DNA of 34,797 bases from Candidatus Omnitrophota bacterium (GCA_023247795.1 JAHFFT010000015.1:17957-52753); one strand, 5' to 3'. Shown: positions 8,303-17,432, numbered from the stretch's first letter. The notes: a model not told the origin generated them from the letters alone. Made by a program: numbers and translations.

Positions 8303-10723
8303 ATGTTGATCCGATTTAAAAAATTTTCCCAAAATTCATTCCTAAGGCTGTTCGCGCTCGTATCCTTTGCCGGTTTTTACCTTTTGACAAAAAATGTCGA
8401 GGCTGGTGAGGCGGATTTGGTGGTCCCAGACCTGAATTCTGTTTTGTTTTTTAATGTCGGCGGACATCAAATCTTACTTTGGGGTCTGATCATTTGCGGT
8501 CTTGGTTTTTTGTTTGGCTTTGTCCAGTTCCTACAGGTCCGCAACCTGCCGGTACACAAGTCGATGAAAGAGATATCAGAACTCATTTATGAAACTTGCA
8601 AGACTTATCTGATCACCCAAGGAAAATTCCTTTTGCTGCTAGAGGTTTTGGTTGGGATCATCATCGCGGCCTATTTCGGATGGCTACGCCATTTTGAAAT
8701 GAATAAAGTCATCTTGATTTTGTTCTGTAGCATCATTGGCATTATGGGAAGTTACGCGGTTGCTTGGTTTGGGATGCGGATCAATACCATGGCCAATTCG
8801 CGTTCGGCGTTTGCCTCACTTCAAGGGAAACCTTTTCCGGTCTACGCCATACCGCTTAAGGCGGGGATGAGCATCGGTATGCTCTTGATCAGCATCGAGC
8901 TTTTCGTCATGCTGATCATCCTTTTGTTTATCGATCCGGCCTATGCCGGGTCCTGCTTTATCGGTTTTGCCATCGGCGAATCGCTCGGGGCTTCGGTATT
9001 GAGAATTGCCGGTGGGATTTTTACGAAGATCGCTGATATCGGTTCCGATTTGATGAAGATTGTCTTAAACATCAAGGAAGATGACGCGAGAAACCCAGGC
9101 GTCATTGCCGATTGCGTTGGTGACAATGCTGGAGATTCGGTTGGTCCGACGGCCGATGGGTTTGAAACCTATGGCGTCACCGGAGTGGCCCTCATCTCTT
9201 TTATCCTTTTAGCGATCCATGACCCAATTGTTCAAGCTAACCTTTTAGTTTGGATTTTTGTTATGCGGCTCATGATGATCGTAGCGTCGGGATTTTCATA
9301 TTGGGTCAACGACATTTTCACGAAGAGTCGCTATCAGGACGCTCATGAGATGCATTTTGAGACGCCGTTAACCACGTTGGTATGGATCACCTCTCTTGTT
9401 TCGATCGGACTGACTTATCTGGTGTCCTATCTCTTGATTCCCACCATGGGAGATGGAACAATTTGGTGGAAACTCGCTTCCATCATCAGTTGCGGAACCA
9501 TTGCCGGGGCCATGATTCCGGAAATGGTCAAAATTTTTACGTCAACCGAATCGGTTTATGTTAAAAATATCATTTTTTCCTCACGACGCGGGGGTGCGTC
9601 GCTGAACATTTTAAGTGGGTTTACAGCAGGAAATTTCAGCGCCTTTTGGATGGGACTTTCGATTTTAATCCTCATGGCCATTGCTTATGGAGTCAGCACA
9701 TTAGGATTGAGTGCGCTTATGATTGCTCCCTCAATCTTTGCCTTTGGTTTGGTGGCCTTTGGATTTTTAGGAATGGGGCCGGTCACGATTGCCGTGGATT
9801 CTTACGGCCCGGTTGCTGACAATGCCCAATCGATTTATGAACTTTCTTTGATTGAAACCATTCCCAATATCAAAAATGACTTACAGAAAAAATTTGGCTT
9901 CACGCCTGATTTTGAAAAGGCCAAACATCATTTGGAAGCGAATGATGGTGCCGGGAACACTTTCAAGGCTTCTGCTAAACCGGTCTTGATCGGTACGGCC
10001 GTCGTGGGCGCGACCACCATGATTTTTTCGATCATCATGATCCTCACCAATGGGATGACAACGCACATTGATAAGCTTTCCATCCTTAATCCGCCGTTCC
10101 TTTTAGGGTTGCTAGCTGGTGGCGCTGTGATCTATTGGTTTACCGGGGCTTCCACTCACGCTGTTACAGCAGGCGCGTATCACGCCGTTGAGTTCATTAA
10201 AGACAACATCAAATTGAAAGGTTCTGATAAAGCTTCTACCTCTGACAGCAAAAAGGTTGTCGAAATCTGTACGCAATTCGCGCAAAAAGGAATGATCAAT
10301 CTCTTTCTCACCATTTTTTTTATAACCCTCTCCTTTGCCTGTCTCAATTCTTTCTTTTTTATCGCTTATCTTATCTCCATCGCTTTATTTGGTCTTTATC
10401 AAGCCATTTTTATGGCCAATGCCGGTGGTGCGTGGGATAACGCGAAAAAAATCGTTGAAGTCAATTTGAGAGAAAAAGGCACGCCGCTTCATGCCGCGAC
10501 GGTGGTTGGGGATACAGTTGGGGATCCTTTTAAAGACACGTCTTCGGTCGCGATCAATCCGGTGATCAAATTTTCAACCCTATTTGGTCTGCTCGCGATT
10601 GAAATCGCGATTCAGTTGGATCCTATCTTGAATTTGATTCTTGCTTCGGTTTTCTTTGTGATCGCGATTATTTTTTTAAATAAATCGTTTTACGATATGA
10701 ATATGGTTGAAGACAAAGAATAA
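8303..10723 (+). CDS. hppA: Membrane-bound proton-translocating pyrophosphatase (divergent)
   Basis: An 806-residue multi-helix membrane protein that couples PPi hydrolysis to cation pumping. Hallmarks are GDNAGDS (273-279) followed by ADGFETYGVTG, the C-terminal NAGGAWDNAKK, and GDTVGDPFKDTSS. A lysine follows GNTF near residue 550; Lys at this site marks potassium-independent enzymes, which are proton pumps. The usual DVGADLVGKVE motif reads DIGSDLMKIVLNI here: one residue is missing and the Glu is not kept. The protein is longer than the common 660-770 residues and has an N-terminal hydrophobic segment before a short exported-looking loop. The start is fixed by AGGAGG. It has its own promoter and terminator. 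Confidence 0.93.
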   Translation: MLIRFKKFSQNSFLRLFALVSFAGFYLLTKNVEAGEADLVVPDLNSVLFFNVGGHQILLWGLIICGLGFLFGFVQFLQVRNLPVHKSMKEISELIYETCKTYLITQGKFLLLLEVLVGIIIAAYFGWLRHFEMNKVILILFCSIIGIMGSYAVAWFGMRINTMANSRSAFASLQGKPFPVYAIPLKAGMSIGMLLISIELFVMLIILLFIDPAYAGSCFIGFAIGESLGASVLRIAGGIFTKIADIGSDLMKIVLNIKEDDARNPGVIADCVGDNAGDSVGPTADGFETYGVTGVALISFILLAIHDPIVQANLLVWIFVMRLMMIVASGFSYWVNDIFTKSRYQDAHEMHFETPLTTLVWITSLVSIGLTYLVSYLLIPTMGDGTIWWKLASIISCGTIAGAMIPEMVKIFTSTESVYVKNIIFSSRRGGASLNILSGFTAGNFSAFWMGLSILILMAIAYGVSTLGLSALMIAPSIFAFGLVAFGFLGMGPVTIAVDSYGPVADNAQSIYELSLIETIPNIKNDLQKKFGFTPDFEKAKHHLEANDGAGNTFKASAKPVLIGTAVVGATTMIFSIIMILTNGMTTHIDKLSILNPPFLLGLLAGGAVIYWFTGASTHAVTAGAYHAVEFIKDNIKLKGSDKASTSDSKKVVEICTQFAQKGMINLFLTIFFITLSFACLNSFFFIAYLISIALFGLYQAIFMANAGGAWDNAKKIVEVNLREKGTPLHAATVVGDTVGDPFKDTSSVAINPVIKFSTLFGLLAIEIAIQLDPILNLILASVFFVIAIIFLNKSFYDMNMVEDKE

Positions 10724-10736
10724 AAGCAACAAATTT

Positions 10737-10767
10737 AAAGGGCGCATCTTAAAACGATGCGCCCTTT
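10737..10767. terminator. Strong hairpin between convergent hppA and symporter genes
   Basis: A perfect 12-bp stem (AAAGGGCGCATC paired with its complement) with a 7-base loop lies 13 bp after the hppA stop and 24 bp after the stop of the convergent symporter gene. It lacks a long T tract on either strand, but its position and symmetry suit a bidirectional terminator. Confidence 0.8.
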
Positions 10768-10790
10768 GTACGTCAAGAATCTATTTCAGG

Positions 10791-12023
10791 TTAAGCTCGG
10801 TGTTCTTCCATCCACTTCGGTCCATTCATCAATCGGGCCACTAACATACCACTCACATTATCACCAACGACATTGACCATTGTTGCCGGCGGGTCAACCA
10901 AGGTGCCAAGCATCGTGATGATCGGCATGGCCTCAATCGGAAATCCAAAGACGGTCATGATCAAAATTTCTCCCAAAATCCCGCCGGAGGGGATTCCGCT
11001 GATGATCGTCCCGCACAAAAGTGCCACAGCCACCACACCGGCCAGGGTTCCCGCACCGGAAAAAGGCATTCCAAAAATCCCAAACAGAAGTGACATCTTC
11101 ATGACCGCGGCCAAGCTCGAACCATCGCTGTGCACGGAGGCACCAATATTGACCACAACCTCTCTGATGTCTTCAGGAATCCCAATTTTTTTAGCCGCTT
11201 CGAGATTCACTGGCAGTGTTGCCAATCCGCTTCCAGTCCCCCACGCGGTCAAGGCAGCGGGGATGATATTGCTCCAAAAAATTTTAATGGTTTTAAATCC
11301 TCCGGCCAGCCAAGCGTAAAAAGAAAATACGATAAAAAAATAAGCCATGGCCAAGGGGTAATAAAGCAGCATGGCCCGAAAATAAGATCCAAATAGCTGG
11401 GGACCAAAAACCCCAACGAGATAAGCAAAATAGGCGCCCAATCCGATGGGAGCGTAAAACATCACATAGCCAATGGCCTTGCTCATGACTTCATTACCGG
11501 CGACAAGAAACTGCGCAAAGGGTTTCCCACTCGCCCCCACGGCTGAGGTGGCTAGCCCGATCATAAAAGAAAACAAAATGAGCGCGAACATGTTTTCCTT
11601 GGAAAGCAGCTCTTTAAAATTCGGCACTGTCAGAGTCCGGACAATTTGATCACTGATCTTAACCTTTTCAATATTGACCGGCTGGTTAAAGGTGATCTGG
11701 GTTGCTTGAGTGGGTGGATAGAGTTTGACGCCGATGAGCATGATGACCGCGGCAATGATTCCAGTCACCACAAAAATGACCAGCATCCAACCGATGATTT
11801 TTCCTAAGCGCTTCATGTCAGTCATCTTGGCCACCGTCGAAGAAATCGTAAAAAAGACCAGTGGGACCACAATGGTGAATAAAAAATTAAGAAATATGTC
11901 ACCAAGTGGTTTAAGGGCCGTTGCCCTCTCCTTCATGAACAATCCGATGAGTGAGCCGATAGCAATCGAGATGATCAGGATGATGGAAAAACGGTATGAC
12001 TTGAGGAAAGCAGGTTTATTCAT
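10791..12023 (-). CDS. Dicarboxylate/amino acid:cation symporter (DAACS family)
   Basis: A 410-residue inner-membrane carrier. The early segment LFTIVVPLVFFTISSTVAKM fits the family's helix 2 region. The substrate-binding hairpin reads AWGTGSGLATLPVN, replacing the usual serine-rich tip. It is followed by GASVHSDGSSLAAVMK, a GIPSGGI hairpin-2 motif and NVVGDNVSGM near the C terminus, with the conserved Asp. The family takes up C4-dicarboxylates, glutamate or related amino acids with protons or sodium; the altered hairpin means the substrate cannot be assigned. It starts 12 bp after the PIN gene and may share its transcript. Confidence 0.9.
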   Translation of the reverse strand: MNKPAFLKSYRFSIILIISIAIGSLIGLFMKERATALKPLGDIFLNFLFTIVVPLVFFTISSTVAKMTDMKRLGKIIGWMLVIFVVTGIIAAVIMLIGVKLYPPTQATQITFNQPVNIEKVKISDQIVRTLTVPNFKELLSKENMFALILFSFMIGLATSAVGASGKPFAQFLVAGNEVMSKAIGYVMFYAPIGLGAYFAYLVGVFGPQLFGSYFRAMLLYYPLAMAYFFIVFSFYAWLAGGFKTIKIFWSNIIPAALTAWGTGSGLATLPVNLEAAKKIGIPEDIREVVVNIGASVHSDGSSLAAVMKMSLLFGIFGMPFSGAGTLAGVVAVALLCGTIISGIPSGGILGEILIMTVFGFPIEAMPIITMLGTLVDPPATMVNVVGDNVSGMLVARLMNGPKWMEEHRA

Positions 12024-12035
12024 AAATATGTTTGT

Positions 12036-12488
12036 CTACTGAGATTTTTCAAAAATTTTTCGAAATTCCATTAAAAATTGTGCAGGCGTAACAATAGGGC
12101 ATTGAAAATATTGTTTCGCCTTTTTGCTGTGAAAATGTTTTGTATCAAGACTCACAAGATAATTAACATTCCCTCTTTTAGCCGCCGCTAAGATAATAGC
12201 ATCGTCTTTATCAATCACTTTTTCAGCAGCACGAATTTCTTGAGGAGACGGGTCTGCAATAATGATCGGGTCAAGATTTTTAATAAATTTTCTAAAATCA
12301 TCAATAAGACCCGGAAATTTTTTCTCAAAGATTCGGTCGGTTTCAATCAAAATAAACTTGTTTAAAACGATAAGAATTTCACCGGCTTCTCCCAAATCAA
12401 GGATAGCTGCTGAAGCTCCCGTCTGCGAGATAATACCTGATATTAAAGCACTTGCATCCAAAAAAATACGCCAAGACTTCGTGTCCAT
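12036..12488 (-). CDS. PIN-domain ribonuclease, toxin of an AbrB/PIN pair
   Basis: A 150-residue protein with PIN fold features: an N-terminal strand ending in Asp (FLDASALISG, Asp11), a central ETDRIF region, the acidic DKDDAIILAAA block near 113-123 and NYLVSLDTKHF with a further Asp. These carboxylates form the metal site of PIN nucleases. It starts 4 bp after the AbrB-type gene, in the classical antitoxin-first order. Such toxins usually cleave tRNA or mRNA. The RNA target here is unknown. Confidence 0.87.
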   Translation of the reverse strand: MDTKSWRIFLDASALISGIISQTGASAAILDLGEAGEILIVLNKFILIETDRIFEKKFPGLIDDFRKFIKNLDPIIIADPSPQEIRAAEKVIDKDDAIILAAAKRGNVNYLVSLDTKHFHSKKAKQYFQCPIVTPAQFLMEFRKIFEKSQ

Positions 12489-12492
12489 GGAT

Positions 12493-12756
12493 TTATTTAA
12501 AGTATTGCCTGCGTTCGTATTTTAGGTCTTTAAGAAGGCTATTCAAACTCATTTTTTTATCGCGCATTTGCTTTTGAACTTTTTTGGTCAAAGAACGGCG
12601 CAGCAAAGGTTTGGGCGTCATCACCAAACATCGACCAACAGCAAAAATGTTGAGTTTGGTTTCCTTATCAAGATGCAGTGCCTCACGCATATCTTTAGGG
12701 ATCGTCAATTGACCGCTCCCCCAAAGCTTGATTGATTTTGGTGCAAAATTTACCAT
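12493..12756 (-). CDS. AbrB/SpoVT-type antitoxin and DNA-binding protein
   Basis: An 87-residue protein with an N-terminal swapped-hairpin fold: SIKLWGSGQLTIPKDMREAL (8-27), then ETKLNIFAVGRCLVMTP. The basic helical C-terminal part (about 50-87) should bind the PIN toxin. The ATG is preceded by GGAGA at about 6 bp. The gene has a near-consensus promoter and three repeats in its leader, so autoregulation is likely. Confidence 0.88.
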   Translation of the reverse strand: MVNFAPKSIKLWGSGQLTIPKDMREALHLDKETKLNIFAVGRCLVMTPKPLLRRSLTKKVQKQMRDKKMSLNSLLKDLKYERRQYFK

Positions 12757-12787
12757 TTTATGTCTCCTTTTCTATGAACCGTCAGGT

Positions 12788-12822
12788 AATTCTGAAAAAT
12801 TAGGAATTCTGATCAATTCTGA
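12788..12822 (-). promoter_or_regulatory. Three AATTCTGA repeats in the antitoxin leader
   Basis: AATTCTGA occurs at 12788-12795, 12805-12812 and 12815-12822, between the promoter and the antitoxin start. Start-to-start spacings are 17 and 10 bp. The copies are direct repeats, each partly palindromic. They are good candidates for the AbrB-type protein's own operator. Confidence 0.55.
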
Positions 12823-12835
12823 ATTTTATGTTTGA

Positions 12836-12864
12836 AGTATACCACATAAAGAGCCACTCGTCAA
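12836..12864 (-). promoter_or_regulatory. Promoter of the antitoxin-toxin operon
   Basis: The minus strand reads TTGACG (12859-12864), a 17-bp spacer ending in TGG, and TATACT (12836-12841). This is a near-perfect sigma-70 promoter with an extended -10. The predicted start of transcription is near 12829, just before the AATTCTGA repeats. Confidence 0.7.
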
Positions 12865-12896
12865 AAGACAATATTAAATTTTTAGGGCAAAAAATT

Positions 12897-14000
12897 TTAG
12901 GCCAATCGTTTATGAAATTTACGGACACTTAAAAAAATCACACTAACTGCCATAAAAGAAAGGATAAATATTTGCGGCCACAGGTCGGCAAAACCAAGCC
13001 CTTTCAATGTTATTCCTCTGACAATTTTTAAGTAATGCGTCAATGGAATAAAATTGCTGATGAAAAAAATAGGCCAGGGCATGGTTTCCCGCGGAAAAAT
13101 AAAACCCGACAAGAGGATTGATGGAGACGCAAAAAACATGACGATGTGCGCGGCCTGCTGTTGATTGTCAGCAACCGTCGAGGCGAACAGACCGATCCCT
13201 AAACAGACCATCAAGAAAAGCAAAGTTAAGATAAATAAAGTTACGGGCTGCCCGCGGACCGGGACATGAAATAAAATATGAGCTGATGTCAGGACCGTTA
13301 TCGCAATCAATAAGCCAACCGCGATATAAGGTATCAATTTACCGATGACAATTTCATAGCTTTTGATCGGCGAGACTAATAGTTGTTCGATGTTGCCTCG
13401 TTCCTTTTCCTGCACAATGGCGCTGGCCGTGATCATCGGAATCAGAAACTGGATCATCAAACCAACCAGACCAGGGATCATGAAAAACGAACTTTTAAGG
13501 TCAGGGTTATACCACATGCGCGGTTTGAAATTGACCGCGGATTCCTGAATTGGACCGATCCCTTCATTTTGTAAAAATGCATTAACGATTGTCTGTGAGG
13601 TATTCATGGCGGTATTCGCGGGAGTGGAATCGGTCCCATCGATGAGAAGCTGCAGCTCAGGATGTCGACCGGCAAGCAAGTCTTTCGTAAAATTGCTTGG
13701 AATGTGCAGCCCGACCTTTGCGTTTCCGCGGTCAATGGCAATCCTAATTTCCTTGAATGATTGGGCATGATCAACGATGTTAAAATAGGCGGACTGTTCA
13801 AAGGCCGTCACCAACCGTCGGCTTAAATAGGTCTGGTCTTCATCGTATAGTATGGTCTGCAAATGTTTGACATCGGTATTGATCGCGAAGCCATAGATGA
13901 TCAACTGCAGCATCGGCATAAAAATGACCAGCATCAACGTTCGGTTATCACGGATGATATGCTGAAACTCTTTACGGATGACGGCGAGGATGCATCTCAT
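12897..14000 (-). CDS. ABC-2 type efflux permease
   Basis: A 367-residue inner-membrane protein with the ABC-2 layout: one N-terminal helix (IRDNRTLMLVIFMPMLQLIIY), a periplasmic domain of about 150 residues, then five C-terminal helices. These include an IVQEKERGNIEQLLVSPIK coupling segment before the second helix. It resembles the YbhR/YhhJ group of drug or metal-chelate exporters. The start overlaps the ATPase gene by 4 bp (ATGA). Related systems often have two permeases; only one is present, so it probably works as a homodimer. Confidence 0.9.
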   Translation of the reverse strand: MRCILAVIRKEFQHIIRDNRTLMLVIFMPMLQLIIYGFAINTDVKHLQTILYDEDQTYLSRRLVTAFEQSAYFNIVDHAQSFKEIRIAIDRGNAKVGLHIPSNFTKDLLAGRHPELQLLIDGTDSTPANTAMNTSQTIVNAFLQNEGIGPIQESAVNFKPRMWYNPDLKSSFFMIPGLVGLMIQFLIPMITASAIVQEKERGNIEQLLVSPIKSYEIVIGKLIPYIAVGLLIAITVLTSAHILFHVPVRGQPVTLFILTLLFLMVCLGIGLFASTVADNQQQAAHIVMFFASPSILLSGFIFPRETMPWPIFFISNFIPLTHYLKIVRGITLKGLGFADLWPQIFILSFMAVSVIFLSVRKFHKRLA

Positions 14001-14926
14001 GGTGTTTCCTCAGTCAAGGTTGCAAACACGTCTTCCAAGGAAGCGGGAATGGGTTCTATGGTAGTGATGGTGATCTGATTTTGTAAGGCCGATTGTTCAA
14101 TGAGTTGCTTACCAAGGACAATGTCATCAACAATAACATGCACGGCTGTTCCATAAGCAGTCACTCCGAGGATCCCTTTGAGTTTACGAAATGTTTTTGA
14201 TGCTTTCATAACTGGGTTGCATTGGACTTGCAACAATTTTCCGGTTACCTGCTCTCGCATTTGTTGTGGCGTGCCGATGCTAAGTAGCTGACCATGATTG
14301 ATGATGGCAAGTTGATTGCATCGTTCAGCTTCTTCCATGTAATGTGTTGTGACAAAAAGAGCAACCCCCTGATCCGCCAAATCATAAAATAATTCCCAAA
14401 GAGCCCGTCGGGAAAGCGGGTCAATGCCAGCGGTTGGTTCATCCAGAAATAAAATTTTCGGTTTATGCAGGAGCGCATTCGCCAAGCCCAAACGTTGTTT
14501 CCAGCCGCTGGAAAGGGTCCCTGCTAGCCGTCCCGCATAATGGTCTAAGCCGGTTATCTTCATAACCTCGTCTCGTCGCTGTAGGAGTTCTTTCCCTTCG
14601 ATTCCGTAGATGCGGCCGAAAAATTCTAAATTTTCTTCGATCGTCAAATCGCCATACAAACTGAACCGTTGGGACACATAACCAATATTTTTTTTTATGC
14701 TTTCCGGATCTTCATTGATATCAATCCCTGTGACAATGGCCGTGCCACTTGTGGGTGCGAGAATTCCGCAAAGCATGCGGATGGTCGTGCTTTTTCCAGC
14801 ACCATTGGCGCCAAGATATCCGAAAATTTCACCGTAACGGATTGAAAAATTGATTCGATCAACGGCCAAAACATCAGCAAAGCGACGGGTCAGTTGGTTG
14901 GTAACAATGGCGAATTGCTGTTCCAT
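13997..14926 (-). CDS. ABC transporter ATP-binding protein (efflux)
   Basis: A 309-residue single nucleotide-binding domain with Walker A GANGAGKST (39-47), Walker B LFLDEPT (159-165) and a TTHYMEEAE switch region. The signature motif is LSSGWKQRLGLA rather than LSGGQ, as seen in YbhF/CcmA-type exporters. The last 80 residues form a regulatory extension. It energises the adjacent permease and begins 4 bp after the HlyD gene. Confidence 0.93.
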   Translation of the reverse strand: MEQQFAIVTNQLTRRFADVLAVDRINFSIRYGEIFGYLGANGAGKSTTIRMLCGILAPTSGTAIVTGIDINEDPESIKKNIGYVSQRFSLYGDLTIEENLEFFGRIYGIEGKELLQRRDEVMKITGLDHYAGRLAGTLSSGWKQRLGLANALLHKPKILFLDEPTAGIDPLSRRALWELFYDLADQGVALFVTTHYMEEAERCNQLAIINHGQLLSIGTPQQMREQVTGKLLQVQCNPVMKASKTFRKLKGILGVTAYGTAVHVIVDDIVLGKQLIEQSALQNQITITTIEPIPASLEDVFATLTEETP

Positions 14927-14930
14927 AAGA

Positions 14931-15620
14931 TTAATTTTCTGAATTTAAGAAGACATCCGCGCCCACGCCTGGGCGCAGGGAGACTTGCGGTTCATTCAAT
15001 TTGATCTTGACCGCAAAAGTCTGATTAACACGTTCTTCCGGTGTTTGAATGTTGCGCGGAGTGAATTCGGCAACTGGGGCAATATAGCTCACATGACCGT
15101 GAAAGTTATCTTTGATTCCGTCAAAATGGATATTCGCTGACTGATCCAGCGAGACGCGATTGATCATCCCCTCTGGAACATAAATTTTTATCCACAGATC
15201 AGCTTTGTCTCCAACCACAATAGTCGGTGAACCGGCCGCAACTGTCTCACCTACTTCCCTGACTTTAACCAAGACAACACCGTCAACCGGTGATACCACT
15301 TTGAGATCTTGAACTAGTAATGCAGCATGTTCAACATCTTGGGACGATGCGCCACCACTCAACTGCAATTGCTGTAACCGTTCATAGTCCTTTGCTGCTT
15401 GATCGTATCGTTCTAGGGTTGCCAACAGCTGACCTTTCTTGACCTCAGCTCCTTCATTCACGTTCAAAGTTGCCAGACGTCCAGAAGCGTTTGTCCCTAG
15501 AGAATACTCAGTGATTTCTAACGTACCGGAAAATTTGGAACTTTCCATATGATCAGGGGCTGCGCATCCGACTACGCACAACAGCAAAAAAGTCATGACC
15601 AAGAATTTATTTTGTTTCAC
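14931..15620 (-). CDS. HlyD-family periplasmic adaptor lipoprotein, short hairpin
   Basis: A 229-residue adaptor linking the inner-membrane ABC pump to TolC. It has a lipoprotein signal peptide with lipobox VVGC (Cys19). The lipoyl half LATLNVNEGAEVKKGQLLA is followed by a very short helical hairpin (about 70-105), the second half SPVDGVVLVKV, then the beta-barrel domain. Usual members have 300 or more residues, so the coiled coil is strongly reduced. The GTG start at 15620 is supported by AAGGAG 6 bp upstream, lying inside the end of the tolC gene. Confidence 0.88.
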   Translation of the reverse strand: MKQNKFLVMTFLLLCVVGCAAPDHMESSKFSGTLEITEYSLGTNASGRLATLNVNEGAEVKKGQLLATLERYDQAAKDYERLQQLQLSGGASSQDVEHAALLVQDLKVVSPVDGVVLVKVREVGETVAAGSPTIVVGDKADLWIKIYVPEGMINRVSLDQSANIHFDGIKDNFHGHVSYIAPVAEFTPRNIQTPEERVNQTFAVKIKLNEPQVSLRPGVGADVFLNSEN

Positions 15621-15622
15621 GC

Positions 15623-16960
15623 TTACTCCTTAGGTTCGGGTAAAAAAATTTGATCAATTTTTCCTCGCGCGTGTGCCAGGTTGATCCGCGCCGTTAAAAG
15701 GACGGCTATGGCTTCTTCTTTTTTATCTTCATTTGCAGCTAGTAAGGCCTCTGCCGTTTTTAAATCCTGATCGTTACCTATCCCGTTATCCAAACGTACT
15801 CGGGCGAGATCAATTTTTTTCTGCGCGAAAGTCAATTCTGATCGTCGCTGTTCAAGCAAGGATTGTGCCTGCTTGATCATTTCCTGCTGGTTTAAAATCG
15901 ACGCGGTAATTTGCCGTTTAGTATCTTCGAGTTGCGCTTGATTAGCTCGTAGTCGGCTTTTTGCTTTGTTGATACGAGCATTGCGGTTTCCTCCCTCAAA
16001 CAGAGGAACGCTCGCTTGAATGCCAATGGCATAGGTTGGCGAGGAATTTTGCGGAAGATCAGTGCTGAGTCCATAATCACTCATTAAAGAAAATTTTGGA
16101 AAATATCCTGCTTGCTCGGTGGCCTGGTCGATTTTACTCACCTGGACTGATTTATCAGCAACAATGATTTGTGGATGAGTTTCAAGTGAGAGGTTTTCAT
16201 CCTGATCTAAATCATTTTGAAACATTTCTTCATTGCTGTCCCATTTGAGTGATATTTCATTTTCTACGGGAAGCCCCAACATAGCCAGCAAATCCATCCG
16301 ATGTTCGATTGCCTGCATTTTTGCTGTTTGTAAAAAAACAGTGCTCTGCATAAAGACGGACTGTGCTTCCTCAACATCGACATCGGTTATCATTCCGATT
16401 TGAATTTTTTTTTGCGCTACTTTCAAATTCATTTCATCGCGGTCAAACTGTTTTTGCGCAAAAATAACACTTTGGACTGACCGTTTGGCATCGATAAACA
16501 TGATGGCTGCCAATGCCAACACGTCCTGCCGCACCTGTTCCTCTTGATATTTCGATAATTCTGCTTCGGCCTGAGCAGATTTCAGACGTTCAACAGCGCT
16601 CAGGTCAAAAATTGTCTGCGATAATTTAACGCGGGCATCAAAGACGTCAAAAGGACCAACAACACCAGTACCTGAACTGATTCCAACGGTGGACAAATTT
16701 TTGGTCTGACGGCTTTGTGAAGTTTCGGCGTTCAACTGAGGGTAAAGATGAGAACGGTTTTCGTTAATTCGGCTGATCGCCTGATTGACCCGTTCTTCAG
16801 CGAGGATGACATGAATATTGCTTTTCATCGCGATTTTGAGCGTATCCTGCAAAGTCAAAGTGATTGGTATTTCAGAGCCCATGATTTGCTCTTCTGCTAA
16901 AGCGCTCGTGGCTGAGGACAAACAAATGGCGATTATGTAAATTGTTAACCGTATCATCAC
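15623..16960 (-). CDS. TolC-family outer membrane efflux channel (ABC operon)
   Basis: A 445-residue outer membrane factor. A signal peptide of about 22 residues ends in ALA-EE. Two long alpha-helical repeats of the OEP type follow (ITLTLQDTLKIAMKSN at the start of the first, YPQLNAETSQSR, and the second repeat from about 245 with FPKFSLMSDYG). It forms the trimeric exit duct for the adjacent adaptor and ABC pump. Start codons GTG (16960) and ATG (16957) are adjacent; either follows the marR stop directly, so expression is coupled to the regulator. Confidence 0.9.
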   Translation of the reverse strand: MMIRLTIYIIAICLSSATSALAEEQIMGSEIPITLTLQDTLKIAMKSNIHVILAEERVNQAISRINENRSHLYPQLNAETSQSRQTKNLSTVGISSGTGVVGPFDVFDARVKLSQTIFDLSAVERLKSAQAEAELSKYQEEQVRQDVLALAAIMFIDAKRSVQSVIFAQKQFDRDEMNLKVAQKKIQIGMITDVDVEEAQSVFMQSTVFLQTAKMQAIEHRMDLLAMLGLPVENEISLKWDSNEEMFQNDLDQDENLSLETHPQIIVADKSVQVSKIDQATEQAGYFPKFSLMSDYGLSTDLPQNSSPTYAIGIQASVPLFEGGNRNARINKAKSRLRANQAQLEDTKRQITASILNQQEMIKQAQSLLEQRRSELTFAQKKIDLARVRLDNGIGNDQDLKTAEALLAANEDKKEEAIAVLLTARINLAHARGKIDQIFLPEPKE

Positions 16961-17392
16961 TTAAGTGTTAGTTTGCAAGGTTTGTCGTAGTTTCGTTACA
17001 ACCTGGTAAAAATTTTGCAATTCCTTAGGGCCAAGCGTTGCCAGCACTTCCTGCCAACGCAAACTGATCACGGATTTAATCTTCGAAATCAGTTTTTCTC
17101 CAGAAGCTGAAAGTCTAACTTTGATCTGCCGACGATCATCAACGGCAGTAACGCGTTTTAAATAACCTGCTTGGACGAGTCGATCAACAATGCCTGAGAT
17201 CGTTGGCATGCTGACGTGCATATGGTCAGCCAAATTATTCATCGGACACTGCTTGCGGCTATGTACAGCAAACAAGACCATCATTTGCGTTTGGGTGATT
17301 TGCCGACCGATCAGGCCGCTCAAATTGGCACCCGCGATGATATAGGGTATGAGTTCGGCGATCCCTTCTCCTGCCTTTTTTTTATCAATCAT
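16961..17392 (-). CDS. MarR-family repressor of the efflux operon
   Basis: A 143-residue winged-helix regulator. The recognition helix region reads HVSMPTISGIVDRLVQAGYL (about 63-82). It is followed by the typical wing VDDRRQIKVRLSASG. GAGGGA precedes the ATG. It is the first gene of the efflux operon, and palindromic half-sites lie in its promoter, so it probably represses itself and the pump until a ligand binds. The ligand cannot be inferred. Confidence 0.93.
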   Translation of the reverse strand: MIDKKKAGEGIAELIPYIIAGANLSGLIGRQITQTQMMVLFAVHSRKQCPMNNLADHMHVSMPTISGIVDRLVQAGYLKRVTAVDDRRQIKVRLSASGEKLISKIKSVISLRWQEVLATLGPKELQNFYQVVTKLRQTLQTNT

Positions 17393-17432
17393 GATTCCCT
17401 CATTTGCTTGGCCCAGCTTTTAAATTCGTCTG

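Noticed and set aside
10873..11319. 148-codon plus-strand frame antisense to the symporter
   Set aside because: It is Pro/Ala/Ile-rich shadow coding of a membrane gene, without a start context or recognisable domain.
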